Assembly (NCBI GenBank): GCA_910589415.1
Contig: OU342631.1
Coordinates: forward strand, 11,718,001-11,782,000
Source of the DNA: Malachius bipustulatus
Lineage: Eukaryota > Arthropoda > Insecta > Coleoptera > Melyridae
DNA length: 64,000 nt
Reading direction: 5' to 3'
In this document: piece after piece, positions 38,849 to 49,892 of the stretch
How the letters are laid out: every line of letters begins with the position of its first letter
Numbering within the stretch: position 1 is the first letter of the stretch
Position numbers and translations under genes: made by a program
Notes under the pieces: model-generated
Seen by the model: the letters and a program-made list of their open reading frames with translations, nothing else
Told to the model about the DNA's origin: nothing
Database searches by the model: none

Positions 38849-39107
38849 GATATTAGATAAGGCCGTGCCGTAAGGTAAAGGTTTATTGTTATTCAAATTC
38901 ATTCATTGCATTGTGTTTTCAGGTATATTATTTAACAAATTAAAAGCTTTCCAGAATCCAGACAACTTCCCCAAAAAACTAGGATTAGTCCTCTTCACCA
39001 AGGGACGTTTTTGTCTCCAAGGAAGGATTATAACAATAAATAATAATTATCCTCAGTGTTCCAGAAGTGTTTTTTCACTTTTTTCCCCTATTTTTATTCA
39101 TAAAAAT
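38849..39107. other. spacer before the THAP-like fragment
   Basis: No gene was seen. The last part (TTATTCATAAAAATGGTTA) matches the sequence preceding the fragment at 27.6 kb, showing that the duplicated unit extends this far. Confidence 0.4.
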
Positions 39108-39200
39108 GGTTAATTATTATTCTATGTGTGGGAATGTGGGTGTGAGAATTACTAATGAAAACGGAAAGCCCAAGAATAACACAAAGTGCCTAAAAATGTG
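39108..39200 (+). pseudogene. THAP-like first-exon fragment (degenerate)
   Basis: GTGGGTGTGAGAATTACT and AAATGTGGCAATTGTAAAA align with the fragment at 27.6 kb, and the first part aligns with 35208. Small insertions break the frame. It precedes MED15 copy B by about 90 bases in the same arrangement as copy A. Confidence 0.5.
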
Positions 39201-39288
39201 GCAATTGTAAAACAGTGGGTAGGAATCTCCAAGAGTAATATTAAACTAATTAAAATTACAGCTACAAATATCCAAATGAAGGATTTAA

Positions 39289-40224
39289 TCACGAATGGGG
39301 GGGCTCCCCTGAAGGCATTTGCGTTTGCTGAAAGTGATTTGCAAGGTCATCTGGCGGGGTATGCGACCTGGCAGCTGATTCTGCATTGGCATTGGCTGGC
39401 TCCTCTATTTGATTCTTATCGCCAGCTGGGAGCTGATTTTGTAACTGATTTCCTTGTTCTTGAGCTTCCGTTTGACCCACACCTGAAGATGAAAATTCGG
39501 CACTTTGAATAAAGCAATGGATGAATGGTAAGGGTTAATACCTGGTCCCGATTGTTCTGCTCCGGGGTTTTGTTGTAGTCCACAAGCTATGGCATTCTTC
39601 TTACTCATTTCTCGAACATGAAGTATCACCATTGCAGTATAGCCAAGATATTCATCACGATTCTTGGCCCTGACATACACGTGATTTTCCATCTCGGTGC
39701 TAGTTTTACTGATATTCATACCGGATTGTCGAATAGCCTCTTCTCTGGAATATAAAATATTCGTTGATGATAATACACCTACAGAGCGACATCTTCATCA
39801 AAATTATACCTTATACCCCATGTAACGTGTAGGGAGGGGGTAGCCAGACTACAACAAATTTGAAAAATGAAGATGTAAGTAATACTTACATTCTTGAAAC
39901 AACAGCTTGCCTAAATGTGGCCGTTCTCCAAGAATCCTCTTCAGCCCGTGTCGGGGTTGCTAGCCCCCCGTATGGACATGACTGCTCCCTGGGTGGCGGA
40001 ATAAGGTATGTCTTCCATACAGATGACACCAGGGAAATTGGATACCCCGACGCTGACCAAAAGGAGCAAACCAGATGGTAGAGAACATAAAACCCACACA
40101 GCCTCGCTAGGTGTGATACCATCTTTCTGGCTTGGGCGCACCGCTGCTGTTTCAGTACAATTGTACTAGATGTAGTACTACTTTTTAAAAAAATATACGA
40201 AAATACGCCTTTTAGTATTTGCAT
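39289..40224 (-). pseudogene. MED15 partial duplicate (copy B), open but without the MED15 start
   Basis: The MED15-like exons are 39890-39944 (exon 1, cut after its first codon), 39542-39744 (exons 2 and 3 fused) and 39289-39482 (truncated exon 4). The intron between exons 2 and 3 is gone through an inexact deletion. The old donor is now read as codons, giving VREMSKKNA where MED15 has VREMNSKKNA. The MED15 ATG is lost at a junction with GC-rich unrelated sequence, but that sequence has an in-frame ATG at 40224. The spliced frame from there is open for 243 aa, with about 90 novel residues. In exon 4 a +1 and a -1 indel cancel. It may be a chimeric gene or a pseudogene; I label it pseudogene because the native start is missing. 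Confidence 0.6.
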
Positions 40225-42281
40225 AAAATCTAGTACAATTGAAATTTGGATCAGTACAATAGTACCTATTATAATATTAATATCACATTATCACATTACT
40301 ATAATACCCAGTTCACTTGTTATATTATATTATATTATTTACAAATTAGGTTATGGTGTAGGATACATGAAGTAGTTCTTTGGGGTGATAGAAGGCAGTG
40401 ACTAGAGGTACTACCACAGAAGAGCAAACAATTGTTTTGCTCTTCTGTCGTACTCCAATGTGCCGGGAATTTCCAGATTGGCGGCGCTTTTCCAAACGGA
40501 ATTTCCAATCCAAACTACGTCATCGAAGTGTTCGTGTTGCATCACCAGCTGCAAGCTGCAGTGCAGTGCCGCGAATTTCTATACGCTAAGTAAGTATCGG
40601 ATGTTTGCGGAGCGCGCGCCTCCTCGTGGATTTTTTTCGCACTTTTGTGCTGCATACTAATCGTTGACAGCTCGTTTCAATAAAATGAAACCTTTCTTAA
40701 AATCATTATTTGGAAGTGTCGTATTTCTAGATTTTTGAATTTATTATGACTACAATTATTATTAAAAGTCATTTCCAAGCACCCAGTCTCGACTGCTTTC
40801 GTTTTAAATCGTTGAGAAATGGGCGAAATCTCATGATGAGTTTTCACATGAGCGATATGTTAGAGAATACGTTTACATGGAACTTTTCTTCAAGGAACCG
40901 CTCTTTTAGAGAGACTCCTGGTGCACATAGCACTCATAAAAATGAAAAAACCTATTATTGTCCCATTGTTCAGGTGATATATATTAATTGTTCCATTAAA
41001 AAAATATCACCTTTCTTATCATAAGATAATAAAGTTCACATTTCATCTCATGTTTTAGGGTTTTTTATTCAGTTTATGTATAATAAGTCGAAGAGTTTTT
41101 TGGACATATATTTTGCAGCTGTAAAGCAGGAAAATGTTACCCTTCGTCTGAAATACAGCTCGAAAAAATTATAGCAGTAGTTATTGTTTTATTAGTATTA
41201 CTTATATGCCTTAAATTATTAGCTAAAATTTTTAACTTTAACTTACTATCTAAAAAAAGATTCAGGAGTAATAAATACGTATGTAATCGCAAGCATTTAA
41301 GGTACTCGTGTACAACAAACCCTTCCCGATGTTTTTTATACCTGAACGACCTCATGTTTGCAATAACAAAAACATTAAAATGAATAGCGGGCACGAAGGA
41401 CTTGCCGCATGAAAGTGTCAAATTTACCTACTTGGTGGCGCCACAATAGTTACTTATTTAGCCTATATAAGAGCAAAAAATACTCTAATTATTATTATCA
41501 AGAGTATTTGGTAAGAGGTACTGCAGAGAGTTGTAAAGTACTGTAACCTCCAACCCCCTTGGCTTGGCCTGGTGATCTCTAGAATTTCCCCTCCCTCTTT
41601 TTCTTGGTAGGACCCAGTAGTTCGTAAAGATGGGGTCGCAGAGATTTTGTTGAGAATGGGAAATAAAACAACGTACCTAATTTCAAAACACCTGATTTAC
41701 TGCCTCTTCCTAATTTAATTATTTACAATTCAAAAATTATTTTGAAATTCTATGTTATTTATTTACATTTTTATTTAATTATTCAATTTATTCAATTCAT
41801 TTCTTCAAGATTAAAATTCTAATTTTATGTTGTTACAACCTGTTACCTGCAGTTCAAATACAACCCAGTCGATTTATGATTTGTTTGTTTTGTGGTTTTG
41901 TGTGTGTGAATTGAATTGGGTCTGGTGCCTGGAGCTGGTTTGTAAGCCTATTGTTGCCCTTAACAATTGGTTGCACCCTCACTTTCTTACCCTCTGCTGA
42001 TGTTGGAGAGTTCTTCGTTGCAGAAGCGAGGTTGTCAGCTTGTGACGGTTGTAGGATATCAGAGTGTTATTTTTATCTTCCCGAGCTAATAAGATGCAGC
42101 AAGGCGTTATAGCCAGGTGCTTCGATCTTTGCCTGTTTGAAGATTGGAAGGCGGTTTAATCCGCGCTTCCCGATGTATTTCGATTGGTATCCTTACGACA
42201 GGATGGGCGGCGGTGGCTAATTAGATGACTGATTAGAATAGGGCTGTTTTGAGGACAATTTTTTACTACAAATCACGATAG
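40225..42281. other. intergenic, no recognised gene
   Basis: The stretch starts with AT-rich sequence. A slightly GC-richer stretch lies at 41930-42240. I found no family match, no palindrome and no tRNA. Short frames here lack domain features. Confidence 0.4.
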
Positions 42282-44172
42282 CACGATACACATATACACG
42301 GTATGCCGAGCCGATAGCGTTTTCTATTTTGGTCAACTACTGCGCAATGACGTCATGTGGTTTAATTTAAACTCGACGAGATGGTTTAAACGTCAAATTT
42401 TAATGCTTCCTTCCTTGGTTGATGGTTGCTTGTGTTTTTCTTTGTGCTGGAGCTATAAAATATTATGTATTAGATTGTTATGAGTTTTACTGTTTTATCA
42501 ATGTGTTATTACATCTGATAAACATGCCTTGTTGTGTAATTTCGAACTGCAAGAACAATTATTACGTGACTAAAGGCAGTCCAATTAAATTTGAAGTAGG
42601 TATACTTACCATTTTTTAAATCAATTTTGTCTTCTCTTTCTACAGCACGCATCAACTTACTGTTTCATCATATTTTCCTCTGCTGGAAATCTAAAGACTT
42701 AAGAGATATTAATCGTATAAAATAGGTTTTGATAATAAAAGGAAGTTGGACAGAAAATTGTCAAAATTTATGAACTGTAAATTAAAACAATAAAATTATC
42801 AAAAGGTTTGTTATACACCTTTATATTCATATTCATTGTGCATTCATTTGTTTTTATATTTTTTTCATTATATATACAGGTGTCCCAGCTTATTCGAAGC
42901 GGTCTCTGTAGGCCAAACGATAAACTTTTTCATAAAACTTTTTGAAAATTCAAGTACAGAATCACAATGGCCATAATTAAAAATTATTTTGGAGTATACA
43001 GAGTGTCCCATAATGACAGTGGCATATCAAATTTATGTTTTTTTTAAACAGAATGCTCCTATGTTATTGCATTTTTAGATTGTCTGAGAAGAGAAAATAA
43101 GATTGGCTTTTACAGTTAGTGTTTAAATTCAGAAGTTTTTCAGTTATAAACAAGTGAAAATCGTCATTTTTCAAGTTCAAGACCCTGTACAACGAAAACG
43201 GCTGAAGATAGAGAAAAACGGCTTACATGTCCCTATATTAACTTTTCATGTACTATCCTATGATGTAGATGAATTGTTTATTCAGGGTGATAAAAAATTT
43301 GAAAAATTCTGAGATTTCTCCACGTGTACGTGTCACCAAATAAAAAAATCAAAGAAAGTACAAATGTTTCTATACCGTAAGGATAGTACATATAAAAAGT
43401 TAAAATAGGGATATGTAAGCCGTTTTTCTCTATCTTGAACCGTTTTCGTCGTACAGGGCCTTGGACTTGAAAAATGACGATTTTCCCTTGTTTATAATTC
43501 AAAAACTTCTGAATTTAAACACCAACTGTAAAAGCCAATCTTATTTTCTCTTCTCAGACAATCTAAAAATGCAATAAATTTTTAAACCGAAATTATATAC
43601 AATAATTTTTTTGCAATAATTTTCATTTAATAATTTTATTTTATTTCTTTAGTAATATTTTGTATACTGTGTCTTAGGGCAAACTGGTATGATGACAGTC
43701 AGTTGTTTAAATAAACTTTATATACCTATAGGAGCATTCCATTTAAAAAAAACATAACAATGATATGCCACTGTCATATGGGATACTCTGTATTCTGTAT
43801 ACTCCAAAATAATTTTAAATTATGACCATTGTGATTCTGTGCTTGAATTTGCAAATTTTTTTGGAAAAAATTTATCGTTTGGCCTACAGAGACCGTTTCG
43901 AATAAGCTGGGACACCATATTTATATCCTATATTTTTTCTTTAAAATATTCCCTTTTAAATAATTAACCTATAATTATGATTAAATATAGCACAAATCTC
44001 CACCTCCACCTTTAACCGAATATCAGAAATAGCCATAAAAGCAATCTGTACAAAAAATTATTTATTTATTTCTAACAATAAAATAGATATGAGCAATCTC
44101 ATGTGTAATATTTGATCCACGTGACGTCACAAGACCGGAACGCAGCCTGCGCGTCATCGTCTGTCGGCATAC
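42282..44172. mobile_element. second copy of the CACGATACAC foldback, carrying a THAP-like exon
   Basis: The left end CACGATACACATATACACGG matches the element at 28759. The right arm (GACGTCACAAGACCGGAACG to CGGCATAC) matches its right arm but stops about 25 bases short of the terminus. The left arm leaves the palindrome after GACGTCATGTGG and holds about 500 bases not found in the other copy, including the THAP-like exon. The inner palindrome starts at about 42876. An extra 150 bases, ending in AATAAACTTTATATAC, interrupt it at 43577-43730. Confidence 0.75.
42524..42595 (+). CDS. THAP-domain first exon (partial, element-borne)
   Basis: ATG opens the peptide MPCCVISNCKNNYYVTKGSP then IKFE. 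The CxxxxC pair right after the start, the Asn-basic stretch and a hydrophobic end fit the first third of a THAP zinc finger. A GTAGGT donor follows at 42596, and an acceptor (TTTCTACAG) ends near 42645. The sequence beyond does not continue recognisably with the expected His/Cys ligands. THAP domains occur in P-element transposases and in many host proteins. Because it sits inside a foldback with P-like properties, a transposase remnant is my preferred reading. Confidence 0.45.
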
Positions 44173-44350
44173 GGCAAATGTCAGTAATGTCACTGTCAAT
44201 ATTGAATTATTTAAATTGGGGTCTTTTCTTTATTTCTTTTCTAATTCTAATCCAGCATTCCAGCAAGCAACAAAACAATTCAACAAGCAACAGCCGCATT
44301 TTCATTTCAAAGAAAAGTGTAACTTTATTATAATAGTAATAGTTAACATC

Positions 44351-46448
44351 ATGAGCTTAAATGAGGGCAATAATTATTATCGTCCCGTTCAACATCAGGA
44401 GGCGGAGAAAACGATCATCAAAACGGAAGCCTCAGATGATGATGATCAGTTCATGGAGTCCGAGGAGGAGCGGGACTTCTTGCTACTCAACTCGGCGAAG
44501 TTGAAGTATGAAGATGAAGAAAACGAGGACGCTGGTTGCGGAGAGGCACCTGTTCCTATAAAACGAGAACCCGAAGGCTCATCGACGTCGGCCTTGAAAG
44601 ACGAGATCGACATCGAAGACCACAAACTGGAATGGGAACTGTTGACCGGGAGTCGTGATAGCCGTGGAATTGTTAAGGGTGGACTCGATCAGTGCGAGCC
44701 TGTTCAAGAAAGTGGGGCACTTCAGGCACGATCTTCTGAAAGCAAGAGCGGAGGAGAGTTCAAGTATAACTGTGCACATTGCGCGTGTAAAACAAATCGT
44801 AGATCTAATTTCATTGTGCATTATAAACGCAAACATTGTAAAGATGCTGAACTGTTCAACTGTCAGGAATGTTCTTACAAAACAAAAATTAGAGAATATC
44901 TCACTCGACATTTTAAACGTAAACATTCCAAAGAGGCTGAACTGTTCAACTGTCAGGAGTGTTCTTACAAAACAAAAATTAGAGAAAATTTCATTGGACA
45001 TTTTAAACGTAAACATTCCAAAGTGGCTGAACTGTTCAACTGTCAGGAGTGTTCTTATGAGACGACATGTAAACGTTATTTGACTAAACACTATAAACAT
45101 AAACATTCCAAAGATGCTGAACTGTTAAACTGTCAGGAATGTTCATTTGAAGCAAAATATAAAAGTCATTTGACTCGACATTATAAACAAAAACATTCCA
45201 AAGATGCTGAACTGTTCAACTGTCAGGAATGTTCTTTCAAAACAAAATTTAGAGGAAATTTAACTAAATACATCACAAACAAAAACATTCCAAAGATGCT
45301 GAAGTGTTCAACTGTCAGGAATGTGCTTACAAAACAAAATGTAAAGGTGATTTGACTAAACATTATAAACGTAAACATTTCAAAGATGTGTAAGTGCACA
45401 TGTCGTGTCCTAAATGTCAGTATGAAACGAACATTACAATGGACCAGGGTTCGCCCGATTTAAATCATTTGATTTAAATCACGATTTAAATCAAGTGATT
45501 TTTTTATATTAAACAACGATTAAAATCAAAAAAATTAAAAATCAGAAATACTATGTTTTTATGGAATTTTTTATTTTCTATAATAAATTTTAATTGGTGC
45601 CACAAATACCACACAATATTATATAGAAGGGTGAAGGGTACCATAAACCTCAGATAGTAATTATTGATGAATAAACATTTGAAACATATTTTATTGCTTT
45701 CTTTTGAAACTTGAAACCTTCAACCGGTGATCATAATTTATGTATTCCTGCTTTAAGTTTGAATAGATGCAGTAGGTAATTATGGAAACAACAAATTATT
45801 GTATCTATTATTATATTTCATATTCTGCATATTTCTTTTGATCTCATTTAGCTGGACCATGAACTTGGAAATTAAAAATATAAAGGAACAAGAATATTTG
45901 TCCTTTTTTATTATTATTTATTATGTGTTCTTGAATAGTGAAAGGGTTTGGGGGGCTTTTTGTGATACTTCGGCCCCCTAAAGAATTCTTCATAAGTAGA
46001 ATTCATAAAAAATGTTTCTAACTTTTCTGAATTTTAACTGATTCTGGTAAATAAATTTGTTTCAATTCTTTAATTTAATTTTATTATTTTTAATTATAAT
46101 TATAATTCAACAAAACCAAAAGTGAAGAATATAATACAAGAGAAAAACGCAAAATTCATGGTGTGGCGACCACTTGTTAGCCTTAACGAAATTATGAAGT
46201 AAAAACTTCTCACATATCTGATGTGAGAGCGTAAAAGAACGGAAAATAGATCATACCACATTATTAGAAATAAAAAAAAATAAAAAGAAATCAAAAAATC
46301 AAATAAATAAAAAAAATCACGATTTTTTTGATTTTTTTAATTAAAATCATTGATTTTTGATTTTTATAAAAAAATCATGATTTTTTCGAACCCTGCAATG
46401 GACTTCTTCCGACATTTGCAGTCCGTTCACTCAATCAGAATGAGCTAA
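44351..46448 (+). pseudogene. C2H2 zinc finger gene, broken paralogue
   Basis: The start ATG at 44351 opens an acidic N-terminus with IKTEASDDDD and VPIKREPEG, the same layout as the 12-finger gene at 33238. Five intact fingers follow (YNCAHC, then FNCQECSYKT-type repeats with KHSKDAEL linkers). In finger 6 a net two-base insertion near 45270 shifts the frame, and the shifted frame ends at 45355. The original frame continues through one more finger to a TAA at 45391-45393. It then continues past it (SCPKCQYETNITMD) to the end of a last finger at 46404-46448, interrupted by the hAT-type element at 45445-46395. A shortened protein of about 330 residues with five fingers could still be made. The foldback at 42282-44172 ends 180 bases upstream. 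Confidence 0.8.
45445..46395. mobile_element. 951-bp hAT-type non-autonomous element
   Basis: The termini CAGGGTTCG and CGAACCCTG are perfect inverted repeats. They are flanked by the 8-bp duplication CAATGGAC (45437-45444 and 46396-46403). CAGGG-type ends with an 8-bp duplication are diagnostic of the hAT superfamily. Sub-terminal sequence is rich in GATTTAAATCA and AAAATCATGATTTT palindromes. No transposase frame is seen. It interrupts the last zinc finger of the gene around it, between the codons for Met-Asp and Phe-Phe. Confidence 0.9.
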
Positions 46449-46639
46449 TGGATACCAAGACCGAGATACAGCATGCAAATGCAAAGTGTGATGGAAAGTG
46501 CTAAGCAATAGATCTTTAGTTTTAATAGCTCTGTTAATTTACAAAGTTCATCGATGTCTTTAAAGCGTTTTATGAAACAAAAGTTGCTGATGAGGTAATT
46601 TGAGTTCACAAGTCGAGTACGTTCACATTTCCTCTATTG

Positions 46640-47257
46640 CAAAAACTACTGTATTCTTTTAGATTTAAATTATTAGGAAATAAGTTGTATGCACTCAAGA
46701 GAGGAAGGTGCGATCCCGTCTTTCCGAGAGGATGGTCATCGACATATTCTAGCAATAACTTTGTTAAATATTATTGTAATGGGGTAATAATCAATAAAAT
46801 GTATATCTCCGAATTTTGCTTAACCGCCCTTTGCTATAGCGATAGCTTTACAGTCACATAATATATTTAAATTTGGCCACCGTCTACATCAGTCAATTAT
46901 CTGTAGTGATTCGGTATTTATGGAATCTAATGAGTTAGTTACCGAACGAACCCAGATCATAAGGAAGGGATCATCACATGGCGATCGTGCTAGTTGTGGA
47001 TATCATTGGAAACTACTAGTGAAGTTGTGTTCTCTCTCAGTTAAATTTAAGACGAAATTATCTAAAAAAAAAACATGGTTCTGGTGGCTAATAATAATTA
47101 TTAGTGCTTACTAAATAGTGAAGAAAGTTTTGTTAGTGGAATTAAAATGGGAGGTTCTGAGTCTAAAGAAAAGTTATTATATCACAAGATGGAAGTAGTG
47201 GAAGAAGTGTTAGGTGGCTGGCTAGGCTGTTCACCTTTTTTTATAAATAAATTTTAA
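46640..47257 (+). mobile_element. LTR-retrotransposon remnant (LTR end, primer site, gag start)
   Basis: TGGCGATCGTGCTAG at 46979-46993 resembles the tRNA-Arg-type primer-binding site (TGGCGACCGTG...) used by some Ty3/gypsy elements such as 412 and mdg1. Upstream sequence would be the LTR end. At 47147 a 36-codon frame begins MGGSESKEKLLYHKMEVVEE, with a myristoylation-like MGG start. It then runs into a stop and AT-rich DNA, so almost all of the internal region is missing. No second LTR was found. Confidence 0.35.
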
Positions 47258-49196
47258 AAAAATCATAAAAATAGCTTTTTTAGAGATTTTTTTAATTTAT
47301 TAAATTTTCTTAAATTAAATTATTTAAAATACATAGTATACAGGATGATCCTGAAATAGCGGATACGATATACAGGGTGTTGTAGAGGATGTTCAGAAAG
47401 ACTGTAAATTTAAAACAAAAATGGGTTCGTCAGCTTCGTTACCGAGGTAATAGGATTTAAAAAAAATTAAAATCGAAATGGCAATCAGATTTAAACAATC
47501 TCCACTGGCAAAGCACATGATTTCAGATAACTATTACGATGGTGTTTGCTTTTTATTGTTTTTATTATCGGGAACCGAATCACAGGCATTCAAAGTTTAC
47601 CTATTCCCTCAGTTCAACAAAATTTTTCAATGTGGCATTGTTATGTGAATCTCAACTCAACAATGCAACTAAAATAGATTATGATTAATATCGTGTGATC
47701 CACAAAATTTTACATCAACCATTGCCTTGATAAAATGAAGCATGTCAAACAATTGGACGATTAAACTACTCCAATCAGTGCAGTGATCTACACAATACAT
47801 GACTACTTGACTTGCATAATGAACTTTGTTACAGTAAAAAAAACTAATTAACCTGGAACAGTGAAGACATCTATGCTGAGTAGGTACGTCTTGTCCAGAG
47901 TTTATTATCAATTTCAACTTGGTATTGTTAGTTGTATTCCAAGGCAGATGAACAAAAAGTTAGCTTTTCCCATCGAATTAGCAAAATATGTTGAAATACA
48001 AGAGAAGCTTCAAAAACTCAGTGCTTGGATTTCTGTTGGAACCTGTTATTACAAGTTTCTTATAGAAAAGGTACTCGCTTTTGTTCTTATATATATAGCA
48101 GAGCAGTGGAAGTCTATCTACTAGGCAGGTAAATTTTGTTTTATTACTTCCCAAAACTTACAGTTTTAACCAAGGTATATGTGTATCGTGGCTTAGAATA
48201 TCATGTAGATCAGTTCTCAATAAAGTTGCCGAACAAGGATTTGCTATTTTGAAAAGTTCCGAAGCAACCGATTTAGTGAGAGATATGAGAAGATCGACTA
48301 TATCTGTCGTAATATACCGATACCCTAGCATTTATCCGATACCCGAACAATTATTACAGAGTGCCTTTAGTGAAGTGCGGGAAACCGTGTATTAAAATGT
48401 GTCCAGGAGAATCCTTAAATGAATTAATGGTCATTATTTACATCCGCGGCTCCTAAAGTTTCACTATGGCACCTATACAGGGTGTCCCAAAACTCAACGT
48501 CATCCCTTGAAGGGCTGGTAGGCCAAGTCATGACTGACCAGAATATCATAAGATGATCTCAGTAAAAAATTGTTTATTTTCGAGATAATGGGACTTTTAT
48601 GAATTTTGTGAAAATCTATACCTTAGATCTGTTTTTCGAGTGTCACAATAATTGCAAAATTTCATATTCTTACATTCTTAATTTTGTTACGCAATGCTGA
48701 ATAGCCCCATTAATGATTAAGTGCCGAAGAAATATTCTAGTGCCCTACCTTTTAGGAAAATTATTAATTTTTTTGCCCGATAGAAAATTTTTGTTTTTTC
48801 ATGTCACAACTTTGCCACTTCATACATGAAAAAAAACTACCCCATGAACCTGGCAAGTTATTCCTAAAAATTACCCATTTGATCTAGTTTCTGCAATGGT
48901 GTAATATTTTGTATGCTTTACTTTAGAAAAAAAGATATTGCTGTTTGACTGCAAAAGGAGCGCATTGTGAAATCATATCAATAAATAATTTGAGAGGCGT
49001 ACACAATAAAAGTACAGGGTGTTTTGTAATTGAATGTCAATATTTAAGGGGGTGATTTTTGGGTCCATTTTAAGAAGAAAACTTCATAAGAACGTATGTC
49101 CTAAAAGTCTTAACTTTTGAGATACAGGGTGGTAGAATTTTATTAAAATAAATAATTTTTTCGTAATTTCTGTAATACCGCTCTGGATATTTTAAT
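47258..49196. other. intergenic with single repeat arms and one unexplained ORF patch
   Basis: Isolated termini occur at 47373 (TACAGGGTGTTG), 47690 (one arm of the hairpin seen at 12967), 48477 (TACAGGGTGTCCC) and 49013. Between 47947 and 48394 two plus-strand patches look protein-like. One reads KKLAFPIELAKYVEIQEKLQ and ends near a GTACTCGC donor. The other contains VAEQGFAILKSSEATDLVRD and ends with a TAA at 48394. I recognise neither; they could be exons of a decayed gene. Confidence 0.35.
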
Positions 49197-49615
49197 GAAA
49201 TTTCGTATACAGGTATTACGCATCAAGGGGCATTTTTTCATGTAGGTACCACGTTTCATTTTATTTCTATTAGTGACGATGGTGCACGATCTTGCAGAAT
49301 TTTACCGGCATATTTTACCAGACATTGATGGTACTCCACTGATTTCTGTTCAAATAGAAATCATTTTTGGAATCCCCATTCATTTCCGAGCAAGTTTGAA
49401 CATTTGTTTTTTTTTTTCAGCCCGATGCACTGTTTCCGCCTAAAAAAATAAAATCTGTTTCTCTACATGGTCACAAGGTTGTCGTTAAAATGACAATAAA
49501 AAAATATAAAAATACGCAGGTAAAATTTTGCACGATCGTCACTAATGGAAATAAAACAAAATGTGGTACATGAAAAAATGCCTCTTGATGCGTTATACCT
49601 GTATACGAAATTTCA
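49197..49615. repeat. ~420-bp foldback
   Basis: GAAATTTCGTATACAGGTAT and its complement bound arms of about 115 bases that include CATCAAGGGGCATTTTTTCA and a TCACTAATGGAAATAAAA-type block. The loop is about 180 bases and contains GATGGTACTCCACTGATTTC. Confidence 0.8.
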
Positions 49616-49892
49616 AAGACAGTCAAATTTCGCATTAAAAGCTGACGCCTAAAAATTTAAAACATCATATCTCCGCCCCTGAACTTTCTGACACTTTGAC
49701 ACTATTTTTAACCCCCCTTTTTTAACCGTGTCACGGGTGTCTGGTTCAATAACGGCTTAGTCGTCTGCATGCCAAGAGTAAAATGAATAACAATAAGAAC
49801 ATTTATTTGTACAATAATTGAAATAAACCAAAGAAAAGTATTTTATTTATCTTAATAGGTACCTACACATTTGGATGTATTTATTCATGATC

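Noticed and set aside
27181..41640. Homology between the CCCTCCCTC-rich stretches at 27.2 and 41.6 kb
   Set aside because: Similarity is limited to a pyrimidine-rich phrase of about 25 bases and does not extend.
44579..45106. 175-aa frame antisense to the zinc finger paralogue
   Set aside because: It is the regular complement of repeated finger codons (FxMFTFKMSxE repeats) and has no independent features.
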